This document shows, piece after piece, positions 1-8,277 of a stretch of DNA of 64,000 nt. The translations under genes were made by a program, and so were the position numbers. Origin of the DNA: Mucilaginibacter gracilis (lineage in GTDB: Bacteria > Bacteroidota > Bacteroidia > Sphingobacteriales > Sphingobacteriaceae); NCBI RefSeq assembly GCF_003633615.1, contig NZ_RBKU01000001.1, forward strand, positions 1,178,001-1,242,000, given 5' to 3'. The notes under the pieces are model-generated. The model saw only the letters and a list, made by a program, of their open reading frames with translations. It searched no databases and had not been told where the DNA came from. Positions within the stretch are counted from its first letter, which is position 1, and each line of letters opens with the position of its first letter.

Positions 1-644
1 TCGATCACGATTCTATTTTTAACATAGCATGGGCCTGGATGCGTGTAAAAAAGATCACAAAGGATAGTATCAAATTCCAGGTGCTTGAGGTGGAGAACAA
101 GAAGATTCAATACGATCGCTCGTTTATTTACATGACCTTATATTCCGACAATTATATCAAAAACGTTTTACATACCGATTCGGCCACACTGGTGAGGCCG
201 AGCCGTCAGGATACCCTGTATATCAAACACAAGGCCGAGATGGCCGACGCTGATCCTAAATATGCCTTCGGCGCACGTATTCCGGCATCGTTAACCAGCA
301 ACAGTCCGCTGGTATCGGTAATTAAAACAAGCGTTACCAAAAGCGAGCTCGAGAACATTACTACTGCGGATGACTACTTAACTCCCGATTTTAGGGTTAC
401 CATCCACAAAGCATATGAAAACTTTAATTACCCTATTGTGATACTGGTAGACTCGAAAGGCGTACTACACTTTAGTAAATCGCACAACATGCAAATGCCC
501 GAGTTTGCCGAATCGGAAAACCGTGTCATGACGGCCATCACCAATGGTTATCTAAAACACTATCTTAATGTTAAACCCGGCACAACCCTCGGCATTGCGC
601 ATGCCAGTAAAATAGTGGTAACTGTAAAAGGATTAAAAAACTAA
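1..644 (+). CDS. Hypothetical protein, 5' end cut by window edge
   Basis: I do not recognise this family. The reading frame stays open from the first in-frame Met (base 39) back to the window edge, encoding residues such as DHDSIFNIAWAW, so the true start lies outside and at least 213 residues are present. The visible part is mixed alpha/beta and polar, with no membrane segment or catalytic motif I can name. Its stop overlaps by four bases the stop of the convergent membrane-protein gene on the other strand, so the two share no spacer or terminator. It may be the C-terminal domain of a larger protein. Confidence 0.75.
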   Translation, partial: DHDSIFNIAWAWMRVKKITKDSIKFQVLEVENKKIQYDRSFIYMTLYSDNYIKNVLHTDSATLVRPSRQDTLYIKHKAEMADADPKYAFGARIPASLTSNSPLVSVIKTSVTKSELENITTADDYLTPDFRVTIHKAYENFNYPIVILVDSKGVLHFSKSHNMQMPEFAESENRVMTAITNGYLKHYLNVKPGTTLGIAHASKIVVTVKGLKN

Positions 645-1285
645 GCTTTTACAGCAATCGTTGGTACTTTGCCCTTATCATAATAATTAATAAGCTCAAC
701 CAATAGTAAATTGGGCACCCAACTTAAAAAAGCAATAATGAGATAGTTGTATTGAAAATTAACGCCGTTTCCAAATACGGTAAACAGATATATGTACAGC
801 CGTAAAGTAACGGCGGCAAAAGCAAGGGCGTAGCTGCGGCGCATCATACAAGCATGTTTTGCTATTTGCCCATTTACGGCAAAGCGCCAGGCGGTTATGG
901 TGCTCAATACCCACAGCGTATTTTGCAGCAAAAACGAAATAAATACGCCTGTACCCCGGTGTATAAAAAAAGTCATCACATAGGCACCCGGCGCCGAAAA
1001 CAACAATACCCCAAAAACATAACACCTCCCCAAAAACCGGTGCAGTTTTTTATTGCTGTACACACGTTTAGAAAACTGCGCAAAACCTATGAGCAATATT
1101 AAGCTGCTGCCGAAAATATGTGCATAAAATGCGGGTAGGTACAAACCCGTTTTTATAGCCAGTTGTTTAAGTAGCAAAAAGCCTTCGTCGGTTTTAAAAT
1201 TACCGTACAGGTAAAAAGTACCTAAGCTTAATATCAATATCCAAACTAAAGCCAGGTAACGCAGTACTTTACCGGTAACACTCAT
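641..1285 (-). CDS. DUF2306-type integral membrane protein
   Basis: A 214-residue polytopic membrane protein with about six hydrophobic segments. It has the pattern I associate with DUF2306: a His/Arg-containing turn after the second helix (LHRFLGRCYV) and a later basic stretch (CMMRRSYALAFAAVTLR). The function of the family is unknown; members are inner-membrane proteins. The start overlaps the stop of the upstream WG-repeat-like gene in an ATGA, so the two are almost certainly co-transcribed and translationally coupled. The family call rests on motif recall only. Confidence 0.75.
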   Translation of the reverse strand: MSVTGKVLRYLALVWILILSLGTFYLYGNFKTDEGFLLLKQLAIKTGLYLPAFYAHIFGSSLILLIGFAQFSKRVYSNKKLHRFLGRCYVFGVLLFSAPGAYVMTFFIHRGTGVFISFLLQNTLWVLSTITAWRFAVNGQIAKHACMMRRSYALAFAAVTLRLYIYLFTVFGNGVNFQYNYLIIAFLSWVPNLLLVELINYYDKGKVPTIAVKA

Positions 1286-3174
1286 TTTGAAGCCAGGGTT
1301 TGAGGCTGTTTAGTTTGCTTAAGTTTGTTGGCTATCCAGTTAATGTTGTATTTATCAATTGCGGTTAGGGAGTCGTCTACATTTGCGCGTAGCTGCCGGT
1401 TATACCTATTAAAGGTATTTTGAAATAACTCCGTCCATTTAGGGTTTTTAAATTGGTAATGGTACTCTGCGAATATTTCATTTTTCATGTATTGTAAAAC
1501 ATCCGAGGTTAATTGTGCGGTTTTTTTGTCCTGATAAACATAGCAGGCATTTAAATACGAATCGTCCATTTTAATGAATTTGGTAAAACCAAATAGCCTT
1601 TGGTTAGGCAGCTCGTCCAGCACATTGTTTTTTACAACTAAATAATGGTATGTGGGCGCCTCCTGCAATACGTTATCGCTGTATAAATGCAAACCTAAAA
1701 ATGAACTGAATTTAAACTCATACATGGTATCATTAATTGGCCTCAAATTATTGATATCACACTTCCCACTTAGTGGATGTGAGTTATCATCGTAGTCGGA
1801 GTAATCTTTTTTAGCACTGTAACCGTATACGGCGTTATGCTTTTTATCAACTAACAATACCTTTTTTTCTTCATAAAAGCCCGATCGCGCACCCAGGTAA
1901 TTATCAACTATTGATGAATATGCTGTTTGGAGCCAACTGCCTTCATCGTGTTTGCTCTCGAAGGTTATTTGGTATGATGCCGTTAAACCCTCATCATCGC
2001 CCTCTTTACCAGGCCTAAATGGATTATTAAATGAAAAATGAGAAGGAAGTATTTTCCAATCTACCAAGTAAGATGGCGGAATTACCACAGCAGCGTCCTC
2101 ATCATGCGAGTTAAGTTCCATTATGTTGTTTTTATCCAAAGTAGAATCGGATAAGGTGTACGATGCATTGTAGAGTTTTATTTGGGGCAATACATCGGTA
2201 ATTTTAAAGTCTTCAAGTTTAGGGCTAATGGTAAAATCCCTTTTTAAATAAAAATAATCCGATGCCATTTTTAATACAGCCAGGTTTTCGTTACCGGTTA
2301 AAGGTATTATCTGGTCGTAATCGGCAGGGGCTATTACTTTGCCTGTTATGTTGTATAATCCCTTTTTATGTTTTTTTTCCACCTCTATCAGGCCAGCTAT
2401 TGTACCACTGATGTTATGTATCAGGTCATATTCAAGCGGTATTATTTCTTTCATATCCGGGCTTACCAAACCCATTTTAAATTCATATTCTGTGTGGCCA
2501 TCTTTTTCATACCATTCATGGTTTATATCCCATTTGCCGTTTATTACATAGAAAAAGGTACGTTCGTTTACATAGTTAAACCATATTACGCTGTCGTATT
2601 TTGAGCGTAGAATTTCTGCCGCCTTAAAGGCTGCTATGGTTATTGGCCGGTAACCCGAATCTGCCGGGGTGCCTTTATGTATGATATGTTTTATATCCTT
2701 ACCATAAGCTATATAATCACTCATAAACCGCCTCGCATCTATTTGGGTGATTTTAAAATTCTCGGCAGATATTTTGCGAATTTTAATTGTAATAACGGTT
2801 TTCTTTAAGTTTGAGCCGTTTTCTTTAAACTCAACAGGCACCTGCGCCTCAATAAACTCGGTATTCAGTATTTTTATTTCGCTATCACCACTTATTAAAT
2901 TCACATCAAACAATGCAGCATCACGACCATTCAAACTCTTTTTGTTCGACAGTACACTTAGCAGTTTTAATAATTGCTTATTATTTTGTTTGCCTTCAAA
3001 ATAAGTTAACAGGGTATCCTGCGAGCCTTGCTTCAGGTCGGCGTTAAACATATCTAAAAAAACAATTACTTCTTTCTTTTCGGGCTTAGGCAAATACTTG
3101 CTTCGTATAAACAAAAAACAGCATAACGCCAGCACTAAAACACTTGTAATAATGATGATAGGTTTTTTTTTCAT
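1282..3174 (-). CDS. Membrane-anchored protein with WG-repeat-like segment
   Basis: A 630-residue protein with one N-terminal hydrophobic helix (about residues 4-24, preceded by MKKK), so it is probably tethered to the membrane with the rest outside the cytoplasm. Around residues 230-310 there are two or three repeats resembling WG repeats, of the form GLVSPDMKEIIPLEYD and KGLYNITGKVIAPADYDQI, typically beta-rich units. The remainder is not recognised. It is first in a two-gene unit with the DUF2306 protein (ATGA overlap). No catalytic motif is evident. Confidence 0.7.
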   Translation of the reverse strand: MKKKPIIIITSVLVLALCCFLFIRSKYLPKPEKKEVIVFLDMFNADLKQGSQDTLLTYFEGKQNNKQLLKLLSVLSNKKSLNGRDAALFDVNLISGDSEIKILNTEFIEAQVPVEFKENGSNLKKTVITIKIRKISAENFKITQIDARRFMSDYIAYGKDIKHIIHKGTPADSGYRPITIAAFKAAEILRSKYDSVIWFNYVNERTFFYVINGKWDINHEWYEKDGHTEYEFKMGLVSPDMKEIIPLEYDLIHNISGTIAGLIEVEKKHKKGLYNITGKVIAPADYDQIIPLTGNENLAVLKMASDYFYLKRDFTISPKLEDFKITDVLPQIKLYNASYTLSDSTLDKNNIMELNSHDEDAAVVIPPSYLVDWKILPSHFSFNNPFRPGKEGDDEGLTASYQITFESKHDEGSWLQTAYSSIVDNYLGARSGFYEEKKVLLVDKKHNAVYGYSAKKDYSDYDDNSHPLSGKCDINNLRPINDTMYEFKFSSFLGLHLYSDNVLQEAPTYHYLVVKNNVLDELPNQRLFGFTKFIKMDDSYLNACYVYQDKKTAQLTSDVLQYMKNEIFAEYHYQFKNPKWTELFQNTFNRYNRQLRANVDDSLTAIDKYNINWIANKLKQTKQPQTLASK

Positions 3175-3311
3175 GGTAATGCAATGTATTAAAAATATTT
3201 AAAACAATAAACAAAGCCATTATCTACAAAACCTATAATAACCAATAGTTAATATAGACAAAAGCTATATGCCATAGAATAATAGAATTTATACCGGGAG
3301 GCTATTTTGCC

Positions 3312-3319
3312 TATATTTG
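3312..3319 (+). promoter_or_regulatory. Bacteroidota -7 promoter box for the peroxiredoxin gene
   Basis: TATATTTG matches the TAnnTTTG -7 consensus exactly and ends 30 bases before the chosen ATG, leaving a normal short leader. No clean TTG -33 element was seen at the expected distance. Confidence 0.5.
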
Positions 3320-3349
3320 TATCAACAAAAATTAAAAAAACTTACAATT

Positions 3350-3895
3350 ATGTTAACCATAGGACAAAAATTCCCTTCATTTTCTAAAACCGCTGTAGTA
3401 AGCATTGAAAAAGGTAAAGAGTTTGAAACATTAACTTCTGATTACCTGGTGAATGACGATAACGTTTGGACAGTAATGTTTTGGTGGCCAAAAGATTTTA
3501 CTTTTGTTTGCCCTACCGAAATTGCCGAATTTAACAGAGCTTATGGCGAATTCCGCGACCGTGATTCACGTTTAATTGGTGCTTCTACCGATTCGGAATT
3601 TGTACACGCAGCATGGAGAAGAGACCACGATGATTTGCGCGATTTAAAATTCCCGATGCTGGCTGATACTTCAAAATCATTAGCCGAAGAATTAGGTATA
3701 TTAGAGCCTACCGAAAAAATTGCTTACCGCGCTACCTTTATCGTTGATCCAACAGGCATCATCCGTTGGGTATGTGTTAACGATTTGAGCGTTGGCCGTA
3801 ACGTTAAAGAAGTTTTACGTGTACTTGATGGTTTACAAACCGACGAACTTTGCCCTTGCAACTGGGAAAAAGGACAAGAAACGTTAAACGCTTAA
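3350..3895 (+). CDS. Peroxiredoxin, AhpC/TSA family
   Basis: A 181-residue thiol peroxidase that reduces hydroperoxides in the cytoplasm. The peroxidatic cysteine lies in DFTFVCPTEIAEF, with the conserved Pro/Thr around it. A C-terminal CPCNWEKGQ supplies a candidate resolving cysteine. I chose the ATG at 3350; a longer frame begins at a TTG that is part of the TATATTTG promoter box and cannot be the start. The AhpD-like gene follows 137 bases downstream in the same direction, and such pairs usually work together, the CxxC protein reducing the peroxiredoxin. A hairpin terminator between them suggests at least partly separate transcription. Confidence 0.92.
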   Translation: MLTIGQKFPSFSKTAVVSIEKGKEFETLTSDYLVNDDNVWTVMFWWPKDFTFVCPTEIAEFNRAYGEFRDRDSRLIGASTDSEFVHAAWRRDHDDLRDLKFPMLADTSKSLAEELGILEPTEKIAYRATFIVDPTGIIRWVCVNDLSVGRNVKEVLRVLDGLQTDELCPCNWEKGQETLNA

Positions 3896-3924
3896 TTGCC
3901 CCTAATTAACACACCTTATATACT

Positions 3925-3959
3925 ATCCCCTTTACTATATAGTATTGGGGATTTTTTTT
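3925..3959 (+). terminator. Rho-independent terminator after peroxiredoxin
   Basis: Stem ATCCCC / GGGGAT flanks an AT-rich loop and is followed directly by a run of eight T residues. Confidence 0.7.
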
Positions 3960-4032
3960 AGGACAATATAGTAAAGCGAGATGCTCTTTGCTATAATTAA
4001 TAACCCAATAACAAATAACTTTTAACTCCATC

Positions 4033-4617
4033 ATGAGCGATACTACAGATATTATAACCGAAATACTACAAAGCGTTGGCTTAAACGCCGATTACCGCAC
4101 CAGTAGCTTAAGCTTATTAGAAGCCGGCGAATCGCGCTACCTGCGCGATTTGAAATTAAACTTTACCAGCACCCTAACTTCCGAGCATTTAAGCACCAAA
4201 GAATGTGCTTTGCTGGGCCTTAGCACCGCCGTAAACAACAACAATAAACCACTTACCGATTACTTTACCAAGTATGCCGAAGAGCAGGGTGCAGCCGCAG
4301 CCGATATTGCCGAAGCTGCTGCATGCGCATCGTTACTTGCCTCAAACAATATATTTTACCGTTTCCGCCATTTTACTCAAAAAGAAAAATACACCCAAAT
4401 ACCTGCACGCATCCGTATGCAAATTATGATGAAGCCGGTAACCGGGAAAGAGTTTTTTGAGTTGATGAGCCTAGCCGTATCGGCAATTAACGGCTGCGAA
4501 ATGTGCGTTAATTCGCACGAAGACTCGCTTATTAAATTAGGAACTACCGAAGAGCGTATTTTTGATGCGGTAAGGATTGCATCACTGGTAACCTCGTTTG
4601 GGAAGATAGTTTTTTAA
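4033..4617 (+). CDS. Alkylhydroperoxidase AhpD-like (CMD family) protein
   Basis: A 194-residue all-helical protein of the carboxymuconolactone decarboxylase/AhpD fold. The signature is INGCEMCVNSHEDSL near residues 155-168, giving the catalytic CxxC and the His three residues on. AhpD proteins act as thiol-disulfide partners that recycle AhpC-type peroxiredoxins, which fits its position directly after a peroxiredoxin gene. It is probably cytoplasmic. The length is normal for the family, and the last residues run straight into a palindromic repeat region. Confidence 0.88.
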   Translation: MSDTTDIITEILQSVGLNADYRTSSLSLLEAGESRYLRDLKLNFTSTLTSEHLSTKECALLGLSTAVNNNNKPLTDYFTKYAEEQGAAAADIAEAAACASLLASNNIFYRFRHFTQKEKYTQIPARIRMQIMMKPVTGKEFFELMSLAVSAINGCEMCVNSHEDSLIKLGTTEERIFDAVRIASLVTSFGKIVF

Positions 4618-4626
4618 TAAACTCAG

Positions 4627-4711
4627 CCCCCTCTAAATCTCCCCCGGTAGGGGAGACTTTAAGAGCATACTATTTAAAGCCCTCCCTACGGGGAGGGTTT
4701 GGGTGGGGCCT
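4627..4711. repeat. Long imperfect palindrome (REP/MITE-like intergenic element)
   Basis: About 85 bases form one long imperfect inverted repeat. The left arm starts GCCCCCTCTAAATCTCCCC and the right arm ends GAGGGTTTGGGTGGGGC. Inner arms GTAGGGGAGACTTTAA and TTAAAGCCCTCCCTAC are also complementary apart from a few positions. Each half contains its own small hairpin. It fills the space between two convergent genes and could serve as a bidirectional terminator. Copy number in the genome cannot be judged here. Confidence 0.65.
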
Positions 4712-5072
4712 AAAACGGCAAATCGTCGTCTTCGCCTGGCGCGGCGCTCAGGTTAACAGGCGCGGCATACTCTGGCGAAGCAGGAGCAGTGCTACCTAAA
4801 ACGTTAATTTTCCATAATTGCAGCGAGTTAAAATAAGTTTTTTTGCCGGTCTTGTCTGTCCAGGGGCGGCCTTTTAAATTAAAGAAAACTTCCACATCCT
4901 CACCAATCTTTACATTGTCTAATAATGCGCATCTATCCTGTATGGCCTCAAATTTAAGGTACTCAGGGTATTGAGGGTTTTCTATATATTCAAGTATCAG
5001 TTCTCTCTTTTTAAGCGATTCTGTAACCTGTGCGGTTACAGATACTTCGTGTACTTTACCTTTGATCTCCAT
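4710..5072 (-). CDS. DUF3127 OB-fold protein with SSB-like acidic tail
   Basis: A 120-residue protein. Residues 1-90 match the DUF3127 family of Bacteroidota as I recall it (a small OB-fold-like beta barrel; note VEVFFNLKGRPWTDKTGK and FNSLQLWKI). After a Pro/Ala-rich linker it ends in EDDDLPF, which closely resembles the DDDIPF tip of single-stranded DNA-binding protein that recruits repair and replication enzymes. A nucleic-acid role is therefore inferred but not shown. It is divergent from the THUMP methyltransferase gene, with only about 80 bases between the starts. Confidence 0.8.
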   Translation of the reverse strand: MEIKGKVHEVSVTAQVTESLKKRELILEYIENPQYPEYLKFEAIQDRCALLDNVKIGEDVEVFFNLKGRPWTDKTGKKTYFNSLQLWKINVLGSTAPASPEYAAPVNLSAAPGEDDDLPF

Positions 5073-5153
5073 AATTGTTTAATTAAAAATGTAAAGTTAA
5101 GCGATATGAAATAAAATCGGGAGTATTTAATCCGTAAATTCGCAAACTTTACT

Positions 5154-6326
5154 ATGCAAGTTTTCCACACTCCAAGCAAAATCATCCTAACCTGTAACAA
5201 AAGGTTATCGCCCTATTTAAAGGACGAAGTAGAAGCACTGGGCTTTGATATTAAACGGGTATTCCAAACAGGCGTTGAGCTTGAAGGTACCGTTACCGAT
5301 TGTATTCCGCTTAACATTAACCTGCGTTGTGTTAGCCAGATACTGTACTCGTTAGGCAGCTTTAAGGCCGAAAACCCCAACGAACTGTATGAACATTTAG
5401 TTACCATTGAATGGGAAAAACTGATAGATTTTACGGGCTATTTTTCGGTAACATCCAACGTTAATAACGAGCACATTTTAACCCCGTTATTTGCCAACGT
5501 AAAGGTTAAAGATGCCATTGTTGATAGGATCAAAAGTGTTAAAGGCATCAGGCCAAATTCGGGCCCGGAATTAAACAAGGCCGTTATCCACCTGTACTGG
5601 CAAGAAGATCAGGCCGAAATTTTTATAGATACATCCGGCGAAACGCTGGCCAAACACAGCTACCGTAAAATACCGGGCAAGGCGCCTATGCTTGAGGCTT
5701 TGGCGGCATCAACCATTATGGCTACGGGTTGGGATAAAAAATCGCCTTTTATTAACCCTATGTGTGGTTCGGGTACGCTGGCTATTGAAGCGGCTTTACT
5801 TGCTACCGACAAACCGCCCGGCTTTTTTAGGATGAATTATGCATTTATGCATATTTTAGGTTATGACGAGACGGCCTTTTTTAACGAACGCCGCATATTA
5901 AAAGATAAGGCTGTAAAGCAGATAGATTTTAAAATTGTTGCCACCGATATATCCGACGATGCCGTTGATATCGCACGCAAAAATGCCAAAACTGCCGGTG
6001 TTGACCATTTAATTGATTTTGCCGTTTGCGATTTTGCCGACACAGAAGTACCCGAAACACCAGGCGTTGTTTTTTTTAATCCCGAATATGGCGAACGTTT
6101 AGGCGTACATACTAAGCTGGAACTGACATATAAACGCATTGGCGATTTTATGAAGCAGCAATGCAAGGGCTACAAAGGCTATATTTTTACCGGCAACCCC
6201 GATTTGGCAAAAAAAATAGGCTTAAAAGCCGCACGAAAAATTGAGTTTTACAATGGTAAATTAGATTGCCGCTTGTTAGAATACGAACTGTACGACGGCA
6301 GCAAAAGAGAACCCAAACCCGAATAG
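5154..6326 (+). CDS. THUMP-domain class I SAM-dependent RNA methyltransferase
   Basis: A 390-residue protein of the RlmL/TrmN-like (UPF0020) group, which methylates guanosine N2 in rRNA or tRNA. The N-terminal 150 residues form a ferredoxin-like/THUMP RNA-binding module. The catalytic Rossmann domain starts near residue 160, with SAM motif I PMCGSGTLAIEAAL at about 200-213, the acidic motif II ATDISDDAVDIARKNA, and motif IV FFNPEYGERLG, where the usual NPPY is NPEY. Such substitution is compatible with this family as I know it. The target base cannot be told from sequence. It is followed after two bases by a small secreted-protein gene. Confidence 0.85.
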   Translation: MQVFHTPSKIILTCNKRLSPYLKDEVEALGFDIKRVFQTGVELEGTVTDCIPLNINLRCVSQILYSLGSFKAENPNELYEHLVTIEWEKLIDFTGYFSVTSNVNNEHILTPLFANVKVKDAIVDRIKSVKGIRPNSGPELNKAVIHLYWQEDQAEIFIDTSGETLAKHSYRKIPGKAPMLEALAASTIMATGWDKKSPFINPMCGSGTLAIEAALLATDKPPGFFRMNYAFMHILGYDETAFFNERRILKDKAVKQIDFKIVATDISDDAVDIARKNAKTAGVDHLIDFAVCDFADTEVPETPGVVFFNPEYGERLGVHTKLELTYKRIGDFMKQQCKGYKGYIFTGNPDLAKKIGLKAARKIEFYNGKLDCRLLEYELYDGSKREPKPE

Positions 6327-6328
6327 CA

Positions 6329-6853
6329 ATGAAAAAAACATTAATTTTAGCATTAGTAGTTTTAATGTGCGGCACAGCATTTGCACAAAAAAAAGAAAAA
6401 GCCGCTGCTGATACCGTAAAAAAAGAATTGCCCGCTCCTTTTAAGGGCGGTATTGATAGCCTGTTACAGTTTTTTAAAGACAACCTGGTAGTTTCGCCCC
6501 AAATTATTAAGGCCAAGGCTTCGGGTACGGCAATCATTAAGTTTACATCCGAAGGAAAGGGTTTTTTAACCAGCATAGTAATTTACTATGCCGATGATTA
6601 TATGCTTACCCAACCCGCAACCGATGTTTTGCGCCGCTCTAACGGGAAATGGATAATACCTAAAGAAGTGCAGCTTTATGATTTTGTTATCCAATTTACC
6701 TACAACTACAAACCTACCGGGGGCGATATTAAACCCGCTGCACTAAAGGCTATTTTAGATTATCAACAGCAGCATAAACCTATTATTTCTACAAATCAGG
6801 TACCGCTAAATTATGCAACCATGCTGCCTACCATTGTTGTAAATTACGAATAA
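6329..6853 (+). CDS. Secreted hypothetical protein
   Basis: A 174-residue protein with a clear signal peptide (MKKTLILALVVLMCGTAFAQ) followed by a Lys/Ala-rich stretch. I placed the start at the ATG that gives this leader; an in-frame upstream extension overlaps the methyltransferase gene. The mature part (PAPFKGGIDSLLQFFKDNL ... KASGTAIIKFTSEGKG) recalls the C-terminal domain of TonB-like proteins in which a short fold ends in a 'partner product' strand, but I cannot confirm that. It lies two bases after the methyltransferase stop and six before the HD gene, so it is likely one transcript. Confidence 0.75.
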   Translation: MKKTLILALVVLMCGTAFAQKKEKAAADTVKKELPAPFKGGIDSLLQFFKDNLVVSPQIIKAKASGTAIIKFTSEGKGFLTSIVIYYADDYMLTQPATDVLRRSNGKWIIPKEVQLYDFVIQFTYNYKPTGGDIKPAALKAILDYQQQHKPIISTNQVPLNYATMLPTIVVNYE

Positions 6854-6859
6854 GCAAGT

Positions 6860-7513
6860 ATGGTTAATAATGATGCAATAAATAAAACAGCACAATACGT
6901 TGAGCAAACCTTGCAAGGTGCCGAAGCCGGGCACGATTGGTGGCACATACAACGCGTTTGGAAAAACGCACAATTGATAGGCCAACAAGAGCCTGTTGAT
7001 ATGCTGGTAGTAGAACTTGCAGCATTACTGCATGACATTGCCGATAGTAAATTTAACAATGGCGACGAAGAGATTGGCCCTCAATTAGCCATAAGCTTTT
7101 TACAAAGCATAGCGGTTGATGCCGGGGTTGTTGAGCATGTACAACAAATTATCCGCAATATGTCGTTCAAAGCCAGCTTTGGCGAAATTGTTTTTACATC
7201 TCCCGAGCTACAGGTTGTGCAGGATGCCGATAGGCTTGATGCCATTGGCGCAATTGGCATAGCCCGCGCATTTACATACGGCGGTTTTAAAAACCGCGAA
7301 ATGTACAACCCTAATATTGCGCCCAACCTTAACATGAGTAAAGATGAGTACAAAAACTCGGCTGCTCCAACAATTAATCACTTTTACGAAAAACTGTTGC
7401 TGCTAACCGATAAAATGAATACAACATCGGGCAAACAAATAGCAGCGCAGCGCCACCAATTTATGCTGCATTATTTAGAGCAGTTTTATGCCGAATGGGA
7501 CGGCTTTAAGTAA
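6860..7513 (+). CDS. HD-domain metal-dependent phosphohydrolase
   Basis: A 217-residue cytoplasmic protein of the HD superfamily. The four metal-binding elements are visible: HDWWHIQRVW near residue 23, LLHDIADSKF near residue 55 (the HD pair), a later His in the helix VEHVQQIIRNMSFK, and the Asp in VQDADRLDAIGAIGIARAF. This layout is typical of the small YedJ-like group. Substrates are unknown, probably a nucleotide or phosphoester. It closes a three-gene run that begins with the RNA methyltransferase. Confidence 0.87.
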   Translation: MVNNDAINKTAQYVEQTLQGAEAGHDWWHIQRVWKNAQLIGQQEPVDMLVVELAALLHDIADSKFNNGDEEIGPQLAISFLQSIAVDAGVVEHVQQIIRNMSFKASFGEIVFTSPELQVVQDADRLDAIGAIGIARAFTYGGFKNREMYNPNIAPNLNMSKDEYKNSAAPTINHFYEKLLLLTDKMNTTSGKQIAAQRHQFMLHYLEQFYAEWDGFK

Positions 7514-7542
7514 ATTGCATCAAAAACTTGTTTCTACAAAAA

Positions 7543-7576
7543 AGGCTGCCCCCTAAATATAAATTGGGGACAGCCT
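7543..7576. terminator. Hairpin terminator between convergent genes
   Basis: AGGCTG-CCCC pairs with GGGGA-CAGCCT (one bulge) across an AT-rich loop, with A-rich sequence on the left, so it could end transcription from both sides. Confidence 0.6.
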
Positions 7577-7619
7577 CTAACTAAAAAACAACAACACTTA
7601 TCCTACAACACTATAGTAT

Positions 7620-8105
7620 TTATATAGCCTTGCGTACAGGGTGCTTAACACCATCTTTACGGGCTTCCCTTACATCCTTTTTAATATCTTTTTTCTCAGC
7701 CTTTAAATCTTTCAATTCGGCTTTGGCGCGGGCCTTGTCGCCTGCTTTAATATCGGCAGCGGCAGCTTTTTTATCCGCAGCAGCGGCTTTTAAATCAGTG
7801 TTAAGTTTCTTTTCGTCGGCAACTTTAATTTGAGCGTTTGCTTTGGCAATTGGTTTGGTTACGCCTTCGGCTTTTAGTGCTTTGACATCTGCTTTTACTG
7901 CGGCTTTATCGGCTTTTACAGCTTTTAAGTCAGCCTTGGCGTCAACTTTATCGCCTGCTTTTGCATCCTTAATTGCAGCAGTCTTGTCATCGCGTGTTTG
8001 GCGAATATCTTTACGAAGGTCTTGCATTCCGGTAGCTGGTGTAGTTTGTGCAAATGTGGCCGCCGAACAAATTAAGGCAATCACTATAAGGTTTAAGGTT
8101 TTCAT
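7620..8105 (-). CDS. Secreted Ala/Lys/Asp-rich helical repeat protein
   Basis: A 161-residue protein with a signal peptide (MKTLNLIVIALICSAATFAQ). The rest is almost entirely Ala, Lys, Asp and Glu in irregular repeats such as DLKAVKADKAAVKADVKALK and KAELKDLKAEKKDIKKDVRE, which should form long charged amphipathic helices or coiled coil. No enzyme motif exists. Similar secreted charged helical proteins occur in Bacteroidota, but I know no established function. It is transcribed away from the neighbouring outer-membrane protein gene. The repetitive composition makes homology calls unreliable. Confidence 0.7.
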   Translation of the reverse strand: MKTLNLIVIALICSAATFAQTTPATGMQDLRKDIRQTRDDKTAAIKDAKAGDKVDAKADLKAVKADKAAVKADVKALKAEGVTKPIAKANAQIKVADEKKLNTDLKAAAADKKAAAADIKAGDKARAKAELKDLKAEKKDIKKDVREARKDGVKHPVRKAI

Positions 8106-8277
8106 ATTTACTGGGCTTCCTTTTTAAAAGAGGTTTAATTATTAGTATTTTATTAATTATGATGTTATGACTGATAATTATTTTAAGAGTTTAATAAAAA
8201 TAAAAAAATATTTAACGTTAAACTTTTTTGTACGCCAATAGTCAAACGCATCACCTGTATAATTTAAACCCTATTGC

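Noticed and set aside
3317..3349. TTG-started extension of the peroxiredoxin gene
   Set aside because: The TTG is part of the exact TATATTTG promoter box and the added residues (MYQQKLKKLTI) are not peroxiredoxin-like.
7620..8127. Ser/Ala-rich open frames on the + strand opposite the charged-repeat gene
   Set aside because: They are antisense shadows of a biased sequence; the - strand frame has a clean signal peptide.
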